Assembly (NCBI GenBank): GCA_009785395.1
Contig: WQWK01000110.1
Location: forward strand, 1 to 6,736
DNA: 6,736 bases
From: Conexibacteraceae bacterium
GTDB taxonomy: Bacteria; Actinomycetota; Thermoleophilia; Solirubrobacterales; Solirubrobacteraceae
Reading direction: 5' to 3'
Shown in pieces: positions 1 through 5,807 of the stretch (position 1 is the stretch's first letter; each line of letters opens with the position of its first letter). The notes below the pieces were generated by a model. That model made no database searches. It saw nothing but the letters and a program-made list of their open reading frames with translations, and was not told where the DNA came from. The position numbers and the translations under genes are program-made.

Positions 1-930
1 CAGCTGTTCTGGGTGACGCCGCTGAGCATGCAGATCGCCGTGCAGGCGGGTCTGACGCTGCTGTCGGCCGGCATGCCGCCGAACTTCCACCACACGTCGA
101 CGACGGTCCTCGCCGCGCTGGTGACGGGGCCGGTGCTGCTGGTCGCGCTGCTCACGGCCACCTATGCGGCCGTGCGTGACGGACGCAGGGCGTTGCCCGT
201 GCTGATCCTGCTCTCCTGGTTCGTGATCCCGACGGTGCTCGCGCTGGGCGCCTACGGGGCGGGCGAGCCGGTCGAGCTGGCGCGGGTGACGATCCTGGTG
301 ATGCCGGCCGTCGCGCTGCTCCTCGCCTGGCTGCTGCTGGGCCCCGGTCTGGCGGCGGCACGGGGCTCGGGTGTGACCGGGGTGCTTTCCCCGGGCGCGG
401 CCGCCGTGCTGCGCCGGGTGGCTCCGACGCTCGGTGTCGCCGGCGTGGCGGTGCTGCTCGCGCTGCGGCTGCTGCAGCTGATCCCGAGCTACGGCACCTC
501 GCCCGAGCCGTGGAACGCCGCAACCGCGTACGTGCTCGGAGCGACGCCCACCAGCGAGCCCGCCTGTGTGGCCTTCTACCCGAGCGACGGTCGTGAGCCG
601 TTCGACTACTACCTGCTGTCGCGTGGCGGCGGCGCCGGTGCGAGCCTGACTCCGGCCCTGCCGGCACTCGCCTGGAGCAGCGTCAGGCCCTACGTCGAGG
701 ACTACGTCTCGGTAGATGCTGGCCAGCGGGCCAGCATCGCCAGCGCCTGCCCGCGTCTCTGGCTGATCTCGAGCCATGCCGGCCGCGCACACGGAGGCAC
801 CCCCCAGTCGCGGGCCAATTTCGTGCGCTACCGCACGCTGGAGAAGGGGCTGCTCCGGCTCTACCCGCACACGAGCGAGCGCGACTTCGGCTGGGCCTCA
901 CGCGTCGAGGTGCGGCTGCTGTACCGCTGA
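1..930 (+). CDS. Polytopic membrane glycosyltransferase (GT39/ArnT-like), C-terminal part
   Basis: This reading frame is open from the first base, so the true start lies upstream and about 309 C-terminal codons are seen. The visible part has roughly four strongly hydrophobic segments (about residues 35-58, 64-85, 94-116 and 139-158, counting the first codon as 1). They are followed by a soluble tail of about 150 residues that begins with an SPEPWNAATAYVL stretch and contains VAFYPSDGREPFDYYLL and RLWLISSHAG. A membrane core followed by a tail that starts with a W-x-x-A-x-x-Y-V segment and has an 'FYP...FDYY' motif is typical of bacterial family 39/83-type glycosyltransferases. These use a polyprenyl-phosphate sugar at the outer face of the membrane. 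The catalytic N-terminal acidic loop lies outside the window, so donor and acceptor cannot be named. The gene converges on the minus-strand mannosyltransferase, with 32 bp between the stop codons. The CDS call is strong; the family call is moderate. Confidence 0.8.
   Translation, partial: QLFWVTPLSMQIAVQAGLTLLSAGMPPNFHHTSTTVLAALVTGPVLLVALLTATYAAVRDGRRALPVLILLSWFVIPTVLALGAYGAGEPVELARVTILVMPAVALLLAWLLLGPGLAAARGSGVTGVLSPGAAAVLRRVAPTLGVAGVAVLLALRLLQLIPSYGTSPEPWNAATAYVLGATPTSEPACVAFYPSDGREPFDYYLLSRGGGAGASLTPALPALAWSSVRPYVEDYVSVDAGQRASIASACPRLWLISSHAGRAHGGTPQSRANFVRYRTLEKGLLRLYPHTSERDFGWASRVEVRLLYR
715..738. repeat. Perfect 10-bp inverted repeat inside the glycosyltransferase gene
   Basis: GATGCTGGCC (715-724) and GGCCAGCATC (729-738) are exact reverse complements separated by four bases. 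As RNA this would form a short, GC-rich hairpin. It lies in the coding sequence for the extracytoplasmic tail and has no following T-run, so it is not a canonical terminator. It may be a chance product of GC-rich coding sequence. Confidence 0.7.
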
Positions 931-949
931 GCCGCCGTACCGCCGGCTC
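929..949. terminator. Possible bidirectional hairpin between convergent genes
   Basis: GAGCCG (929-934) pairs with CGGCTC (944-949) around a 9-base loop. The left arm includes the last two bases of the upstream stop codon. It lies in the 32-bp gap between two convergent genes, where a shared terminator would be expected. The stem is only 6 bp and there is no T-run on either strand, so the evidence is weak. Confidence 0.3.
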
Positions 950-962
950 CCGCGGACGTCAG

Positions 963-2225
963 TCAGGGCCGCAGCCACATCCCGACGAACGTGAGCGGCG
1001 ACATCACCAGCGTGGCGGCGACGTTGTACTTCATCGCCCGCAGGTAGCCGCGCTCGCTGAGCACGGCGCCGACCACGATCACGACGGGGAAGGCGAGCAC
1101 CAGCAGCCGCGGGTTCGGCGGCGTCTTGGCCGACGTGAGCGCCAGCACCGAGACGCACACCGTCCACACCCAGGCGGTGAGCGGCACGCGCTCGCGATGC
1201 TCCCAGAGCAGCTTGAAACCCCAGAACAGGAAAGCGGTGCCCAGCAGCGCGGCGACGCCGTTGAGGTCGATGCCGCCGGGCCCGTGCCCGCCGACGCCCG
1301 AGATGTACATCTGGTGGATCAGGGAGCCGAACACGCGCGGGATCGCGAGCGGCGTGGTGGACTCCGACCAGGCGACGTGCTGCGCCGTGTAGTCGGCGAG
1401 CGGCGTGCCGGTCCAGAACCACAGGAAGATGGCGAAGCCGACGGCGCCCAGCGGCGCCATGATCGGCGCGATCAACGCCCTGCGCGCGGCCCGGTCGTCC
1501 CATCCGCGCGCCCGGATCTCCTGGAGCGCGGCCACGGCGCAGACCGGCACGGCCGCGAGTGCGGTCGGGGCGATCGCCGTCGCGAACGCCGCGCAGACGC
1601 CCGCCCAGAACCAGCGTTTGCGCTGCAGCAGGATCAGGCAGCCGGCCATCAGGGACAGGGTCAGGCCCTCGCTGTAGACCATCGAGAAGACGATCGTGCC
1701 GGGGAACAGGCACCAGAAGAGGATCGCCCGGCGGGCCGCCTGCTCACCCCACCACTGCTCGGCGAGCCCGCCGATCAGCACCGTCGCGATCCCGCCCGCG
1801 ATCATCGAGATCGCGATGCCGGCCCCGAGGTTGCCGATGAAGGTGACGTGCGACACCAGCCAGATCAGGGCCGGATAGAGCGGCATGAACCCGAGCGTCG
1901 AGTACTGGCCGGCGTGCATCGGCAGCGAGTGCGGGAACCATTCCGCCGCCATCTTCAGGTACCAGTAGCCGTCCCAGTTGGACATCTCGCTGCCGAGTGA
2001 CGCGTGGTCCAGCAGCTGGCCGGTGCCGCTGCCGAGCGCGGCGTGCGGGGAGGCGATATGGACGACGAGCAGCTCGATCGCGCCGATCAGCAGGAACAGC
2101 ACCCGCGATGCCAGGTACAGGTAGATCGTGTAGCGGACCCGCGAGGCGTCGCTCAGAACGGCTTTGATCGCCTCCAGGTTCAAGCGGCGCGCGGGGCCCG
2201 GATGCGCCTCCGGAAGCGTCGTCAC
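963..2225 (-). CDS. PIG-V-type membrane mannosyltransferase
   Basis: A 420-residue polytopic membrane protein from a GTG start at 2225-2223. It has many hydrophobic segments, the first at about residues 33-57. Motifs resemble the PIG-V/Gpi18 mannosyltransferase family: SNWDGYWYL (82-90), with the acidic D85 in the first luminal/periplasmic loop where GT-C enzymes keep their catalytic acid; GFMPLYPALIWL (112-123); LFPGTIVFSMVYSEGLTL (173-190), with the family-like YSE; WTGTPLADYTAQHVAWS (271-287); and NPRLLVLAFP (371-380) near the end. Eukaryotic PIG-V adds the second mannose of GPI anchors. Bacterial homologues probably transfer mannose or another hexose from a polyprenyl-phosphate donor to an envelope glycan or lipid, but the acceptor is not known. 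The frame stays open further upstream to 2339, but that would overlap the start of the divergent carboxylase gene. The GTG sits seven bases after a TAGAAT element, which supports this start for a leaderless mRNA. Confidence 0.83.
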   Translation of the reverse strand: MTTLPEAHPGPARRLNLEAIKAVLSDASRVRYTIYLYLASRVLFLLIGAIELLVVHIASPHAALGSGTGQLLDHASLGSEMSNWDGYWYLKMAAEWFPHSLPMHAGQYSTLGFMPLYPALIWLVSHVTFIGNLGAGIAISMIAGGIATVLIGGLAEQWWGEQAARRAILFWCLFPGTIVFSMVYSEGLTLSLMAGCLILLQRKRWFWAGVCAAFATAIAPTALAAVPVCAVAALQEIRARGWDDRAARRALIAPIMAPLGAVGFAIFLWFWTGTPLADYTAQHVAWSESTTPLAIPRVFGSLIHQMYISGVGGHGPGGIDLNGVAALLGTAFLFWGFKLLWEHRERVPLTAWVWTVCVSVLALTSAKTPPNPRLLVLAFPVVIVVGAVLSERGYLRAMKYNVAATLVMSPLTFVGMWLRP

Positions 2226-2286
2226 GCGCAGGATTCTAGTGTCCCGAATCTCCAAATCAGGACCGGACGGTAAAGTCGAGCGCCGC
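2226..2286. promoter_or_regulatory. Divergent promoter region with -10-like elements on both strands
   Basis: This 61-bp gap between divergent starts is less GC-rich than its surroundings. On the minus strand TAGAAT (2238-2233) fits the actinobacterial -10 pattern TAnnnT and ends seven bases before the GTG at 2225, the classic spacing of a leaderless transcript. On the plus strand TAAAGT (2271-2276) fits the same pattern and ends ten bases before the ATG at 2287, giving a leader of only a few bases at most. I could find no convincing -35 hexamer for either. The only ribosome-binding-like bases before the carboxylase ATG are a weak GAG at 2278-2280. Promoter placement is inference from pattern and position. 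Confidence 0.45.
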
Positions 2287-4092
2287 ATGTTCAGCAAAAT
2301 TCTGGTCGCGAACCGCGGGGAGATCGCCGTCCGCATCATCCGCGCGTGTGAGGAGCTGGGGGTCGCGACCGTCGCGGTCTACTCGGAGCTCGACCGTGAC
2401 GCCCCGCACGTCAGCCGCGCCGACGAGGCGTATCTGCTCGGTCCGGGGCCTGCGGCCGAGTCCTACCTGAACGTCGAGAAGCTGCTCGGCGTGGTGGAGC
2501 GCTCGGGCGCGCAGGCGGTGCATCCGGGTTACGGGTTCCTCGCCGAGAACGCCGGCTTCGCGGCCGCGCTGGAGGAGCGCGGGATCGAGTTCATCGGCCC
2601 CTCGGCGAGCGCGATCGAGGCGATGGGCTCGAAGACGCGCGCGCGTGAGCTGATGGCTGCCGCCGGGGTGCCGATCGTGCCGGGCACCACCTCGCCGGTC
2701 GAGTCGGTCGACGCGGCGCGGGCGATCATCGCCGAGCAGATCGGCTATCCGGTGGCGGTCAAGGCCGCCGGCGGTGGGGGCGGCAAGGGCTTTCGGGTCG
2801 CGCTCTCAGAGGACGAGCTGGAGGCGGCGTTCGAGGGTGCCGCGCGCGAGGGCGAGAAGTTCTTCTCCGACGCGACCGTCTACCTGGAGCGCTACCTGCC
2901 GGACCCGCGTCACGTCGAGGTGCAGATCCTCGCCGACAAGCACGGCAACGTTATCCACCTCGGCGAGCGTGACTGTTCGCTCCAGCGCCGCCACCAGAAG
3001 CTGATCGAGGAGGCGCCGGCGCCCGCCGTCGAGGCGATTCCCGGGATGCGTGAGAAGATCGGCAAGATCGGGACCGACGCCGCCGCGGCCGTCGCCTACG
3101 CGGGCGCCGGCACGATCGAGGGGCTGCTGCAGGACGGTGAGTATTACTTCCTCGAGATGAACACGCGGGTGCAGGTCGAGCACTGTGTCACTGAGATGGT
3201 GACCGGGATCGACATCGTCAAGGAGGGCATCCGCGTCGCCGCCGGTGAGCCGCTCTCGCTCACGCAGGATCAGGTTGTCCTGCGCGGGCACGCGATCGAG
3301 TGCCGCATCAACGCCGAGGACGCGTCCAAGAACTTCGCGCCCGCGCCAGGCCGGATCGGTGCATATCGCGAGCCTGCCGGCCCGGGCGTGCGGGTCGACT
3401 CGGGTGTCGGTCCGGGCAGTGAGGTCTCACCGATGTATGACCCGATGATCGCGAAGCTGATCGTCTGGGACAGTGACCGTGAAGCGGCCACCCGCCGCAT
3501 GGTGCGGGCGCTGGGAGAGTATGAGATCGGCGAGCTGAAGACGCTGCTGCCGTTCCACACGGCGATCCTGCAGACGCAGCAGTGGGCGCGCGCGGAGACC
3601 GCCCGCGACCTGATCGAGGACCGGGCCTGGCTGAAGACACTCGCCTTCCCCAAGGCCGAGAAGCCCGCCGAAGGCGAGCCCCCCACGGCCGAACGGGACT
3701 ACACCGTGGAGGTGTCGGGTAAGCGCTTTGACGTCAAGGTCATAGGTCAGGTCGCTGCTGCTGGTCCGCTAACCAGCAGCAGCGGTGCAGCGCCCACACC
3801 GGGCTCCGGATCGCGCCCGGCACCGCGGCGCGCTCCACGTGCCGCGGCGAGCAGCAACGGCACCGGTGACACACTGGAGTCACCGTTACAGGGAACCGTG
3901 TTCAAGGTCGCCGTGGAGCAGGGAGCGACCGTCGAGGAGGGTGCACTGATCTGTGTGATCGAGGCGATGAAGATGGAGAACGAGATCACCGCCCACAAGT
4001 CCGGGGTGGTCGTGGAGCTCCCTGTCGAGGTCGGTGCCGCCGTGTCGATGGGTGACACGCTGGCCGTGATCACATCGGCGGCCGAGGTGTGA
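2287..4092 (+). CDS. Acyl-CoA carboxylase alpha subunit (biotin carboxylase + BCCP)
   Basis: A 601-residue subunit that uses ATP and bicarbonate to carboxylate biotin carried on its own C-terminal domain; a separate beta subunit would then pass the carboxyl to acetyl-, propionyl- or another acyl-CoA in the cytoplasm. Biotin carboxylase domain, about residues 1-450: ILVANRGEIAVRI at the N-terminus, HPGYGFLAEN (79-88), the ATP-grasp glycine loop at 162-168, ERDCSLQRRHQK (227-238), EMNTRVQVEH (290-299) and RGHAIECRINAED (333-345). The residues matching E. coli AccC C230, K238, E288, R292, E296 and R338 are all present (C230, K238, E290, R294, E298, R340). After a short conserved strand (YTVEVSGKRFDV) comes a Ser/Pro/Ala/Arg linker of about 45 residues. 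A biotinyl domain follows (about 529-601) with EAMKMEN; K562 is the biotinylated lysine. The length and two-domain design resemble actinobacterial AccA3. It lacks the BT domain of longer propionyl-CoA carboxylases. Substrate specificity cannot be read from this subunit. The ATG at 2287 matches the family N-terminus. Confidence 0.96.
   Translation: MFSKILVANRGEIAVRIIRACEELGVATVAVYSELDRDAPHVSRADEAYLLGPGPAAESYLNVEKLLGVVERSGAQAVHPGYGFLAENAGFAAALEERGIEFIGPSASAIEAMGSKTRARELMAAAGVPIVPGTTSPVESVDAARAIIAEQIGYPVAVKAAGGGGGKGFRVALSEDELEAAFEGAAREGEKFFSDATVYLERYLPDPRHVEVQILADKHGNVIHLGERDCSLQRRHQKLIEEAPAPAVEAIPGMREKIGKIGTDAAAAVAYAGAGTIEGLLQDGEYYFLEMNTRVQVEHCVTEMVTGIDIVKEGIRVAAGEPLSLTQDQVVLRGHAIECRINAEDASKNFAPAPGRIGAYREPAGPGVRVDSGVGPGSEVSPMYDPMIAKLIVWDSDREAATRRMVRALGEYEIGELKTLLPFHTAILQTQQWARAETARDLIEDRAWLKTLAFPKAEKPAEGEPPTAERDYTVEVSGKRFDVKVIGQVAAAGPLTSSSGAAPTPGSGSRPAPRRAPRAAASSNGTGDTLESPLQGTVFKVAVEQGATVEEGALICVIEAMKMENEITAHKSGVVVELPVEVGAAVSMGDTLAVITSAAEV
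3753..3784. repeat. Perfect 13-bp inverted repeat in the carboxylase linker
   Basis: CGCTGCTGCTGGT (3753-3765) and ACCAGCAGCAGCG (3772-3784) are exact reverse complements around a 6-base loop (3766-3771, CCGCTA). The next two base pairs outward could form G-U wobbles in RNA. The repeat encodes the start of the flexible linker, around VAAAGPLTSSSG, between the biotin carboxylase and biotinyl domains. No T-run follows. See the findings for possible meaning. Confidence 0.85.
4084..4089 (+). promoter_or_regulatory. Ribosome binding site of the CocE-like hydrolase, inside the carboxylase gene
   Basis: GAGGTG lies four bases upstream of the GTG at 4094 and within the last codons of the carboxylase gene, whose stop (4090-4092) is one base before that GTG. 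This arrangement supports the GTG as the start and suggests translational coupling of the two genes. Confidence 0.6.
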
Positions 4093-4093
4093 G

Positions 4094-5803
4094 GTGAGCC
4101 TCCTCGGCGAGATCCTCGCTCGACGGTGGCACCTGCCGCAGGCGCAGACGCTCGATGTGGTGTGCGAGCGGGACCTGCGGGCCGAGATGGACGATGGGGC
4201 GGTGCTGCTGGCCGACCGCTGGGTCGCACGGGCGTCGCGCGAGCAGCCGCAGCCGACCGTGCTGGTCCGCTCCTGCTACGGACGCCGCGAGTTCTTCGGG
4301 CTCATGTACGGCCGGCTGCTGGCGGAGCGAGGCCTCCAGGTGGTGATGCAGAGCGTGCGCGGCACGTTCGGCTCGGAGGGGACGTTCAACCCGTTCGACG
4401 AGCGCGAGGACGGCCTGGCGACGCTGCGCTGGTTGCGGGAGCAGCCGTGGCACTCGGGGCCGATCGGGATGATCGGCGAGAGCTATCTCGGCCTCGTGCA
4501 GTGGGCGATCGCCGCCGATGCCGGCGATGACCTGGCTGCGCTCTCGATCCACGGGAGCGCCTCCCAGTTCCACGGCCAGAGCTTCCCGGGCGGGAGCATG
4601 GCGCTCGAGACCTCGGCCCAGTGGCTGACGCTGATCGAGCTGCAGGAACGCCACCCGGAGCCGCTGCCGATGCTGGCCAGGCTGGTGACGCTGCGTCCGC
4701 TCGTTTCCGGGACCTCGCTCGGGGACCTCGACAGCCGGATCACGGGCCATGAGGTCGGCTGGTTCCGTGCGGCGATGTCAGCGCCGCGGCGTGACGACGA
4801 CTTCTGGGCGGAGCGCGATTTCTCCTCGCGTGTGCCTGAGGTGACGGCGCGGGTGCAGATGACCAGCGGCTGGTATGACGCGTTTCTGCCGTGGCAGCTG
4901 GAGGACTTCACCGCGCTGCAGAACGCCGGCCGGCCGCCGCAGCTGATCATCGGCCCGTGGTCGCACACGCAGGAGGGCCTCGTGGGGGAGGGGGTGCGCT
5001 ACGGGCTGGCCTGGCTGCGCGGCCATCTGCTCGGCGACACGCGGCTGATCGATCCGGCGGTGGTGAAGTTGTATGTGACCGGTGAGAAGACGGGGGGCGG
5101 CTGGCGGGCGTTCGAGCGCTGGCCCCCGACCGAGGGCGCCCCGCGCCAGCTGTGGATCACGGGCGCGGACCGCCTCGGGTGGGAGGCGCCGACGACGGGG
5201 GCGGCGGGCGAGGCCGGAGCCGGGGCGGGCGGGAGCCGCCGCTACCGCTACGACCCGCAGGACCCGACCCCCGCGCTCGGCGGTCCGGTGATGGTCACGA
5301 CCAAGCCCGTCCGTGACAACCGGCCGCTCGAGGCGCGCGCCGACGTGATCACCTTCACCAGCGAGCCCCTGGATGCGACGCTCGAGGCGATCGGCCCGGT
5401 GCGGGTGCAGCTGTGGGCACGCGGGAGCGAGCCGCACTTCGACCTGTTCGCGCGCGTCTGCGACGTCGACCCGGGCGGCGCCTCGTGGAACGTGTGCGAC
5501 GCGCTCGCGAGCGTCGCACCCGAGCGCTTCGAGCAGGCGGCGGACGGGTCGTGGCGCGTCGAGTTTGATCTGTGGCCGATCGCGCACCGCTTCGCGGCGG
5601 GCCACCGCATCCGCCTCCAGGTCTCATCCGGCGCGTATCCGCGTTACGTCCGCAACCCGGGGACGGGCGCGCCGCCGCTGGACTCGGACGAGCTGCGAGC
5701 GGTCGACGTGGAGCTTCTATACGGCCCCGAGTGGCCGTCGTCGGTGCTGCTGCCCCCGGCTGGCCCGGCCCCGGCCCCGGCCGCGGCGGCCCCGGCGGCC
5801 TGA
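4094..5803 (+). CDS. CocE/NonD family serine hydrolase (X-Pro dipeptidyl-peptidase S15-like)
   Basis: A 569-residue enzyme, close to the usual length of about 570 for cocaine-esterase-like proteins. The alpha/beta-hydrolase core begins with the ERDLRAEMDDGAVLLADRW strand pair (26-43). Y62 in VRSCYGRREF matches the Tyr that helps form the oxyanion hole in CocE. The nucleophile motif is GESYLG (128-133, S130), the acid is D262 in TSGWYD, and the base is H291 in IIGPWSHT, so a complete Ser-Asp-His triad is visible. After a Gly/Ala-rich insert (about 366-381) comes the C-terminal jelly-roll domain of the family (about 390-550), with RFAAGHRIRLQVSSGAYPRY, and then a Pro/Ala tail. There is no signal peptide or membrane segment, so it is probably cytoplasmic. 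Family members cleave esters, amides or acylated beta-lactams; the substrate here is unknown. It starts at GTG one base after the carboxylase stop, in the same operon. The S15-type peptidase label that such proteins often receive is less likely than esterase/acylase activity. Confidence 0.93.
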   Translation: MSLLGEILARRWHLPQAQTLDVVCERDLRAEMDDGAVLLADRWVARASREQPQPTVLVRSCYGRREFFGLMYGRLLAERGLQVVMQSVRGTFGSEGTFNPFDEREDGLATLRWLREQPWHSGPIGMIGESYLGLVQWAIAADAGDDLAALSIHGSASQFHGQSFPGGSMALETSAQWLTLIELQERHPEPLPMLARLVTLRPLVSGTSLGDLDSRITGHEVGWFRAAMSAPRRDDDFWAERDFSSRVPEVTARVQMTSGWYDAFLPWQLEDFTALQNAGRPPQLIIGPWSHTQEGLVGEGVRYGLAWLRGHLLGDTRLIDPAVVKLYVTGEKTGGGWRAFERWPPTEGAPRQLWITGADRLGWEAPTTGAAGEAGAGAGGSRRYRYDPQDPTPALGGPVMVTTKPVRDNRPLEARADVITFTSEPLDATLEAIGPVRVQLWARGSEPHFDLFARVCDVDPGGASWNVCDALASVAPERFEQAADGSWRVEFDLWPIAHRFAAGHRIRLQVSSGAYPRYVRNPGTGAPPLDSDELRAVDVELLYGPEWPSSVLLPPAGPAPAPAAAAPAA

Positions 5804-5807
5804 CGCG

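Noticed and set aside
69..78. 10-bp palindrome CGGCATGCCG
   Set aside because: Short palindromes of this kind are expected by chance in GC-rich coding DNA, and nothing around it suggests an operator.
1197..2000. A plus-strand open frame opposite the mannosyltransferase
   Set aside because: It translates to a very charged, Arg/Asp/Glu/Gln-rich sequence with no motifs, as expected of the antisense of a membrane protein gene.
2164..2286. A longer carboxylase starting at 2164
   Set aside because: The extra 41 residues are Arg/Ser-rich and overlap the mannosyltransferase start. Biotin carboxylases begin with M-F-x-K-I-L-V-A-N-R, exactly as at 2287.
2226..2339. A longer N-terminus for the mannosyltransferase, starting at the minus-strand ATG at 2339 or at 2288
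   Set aside because: It would overlap the well-conserved start of the carboxylase gene, adds a basic, non-family-like segment, and runs through the divergent promoter elements. The GTG at 2225 fits better.
3753..3784. Intrinsic terminator at the carboxylase-linker hairpin
   Set aside because: There is no T-run after the stem, and the coding frame continues intact to the biotinyl domain.
5373..5807. An upstream extension of the MBL reading frame
   Set aside because: The added stretch is Arg/Ser-rich out-of-frame translation of the CocE-like gene. MBL homology starts at the ATG at 5808.
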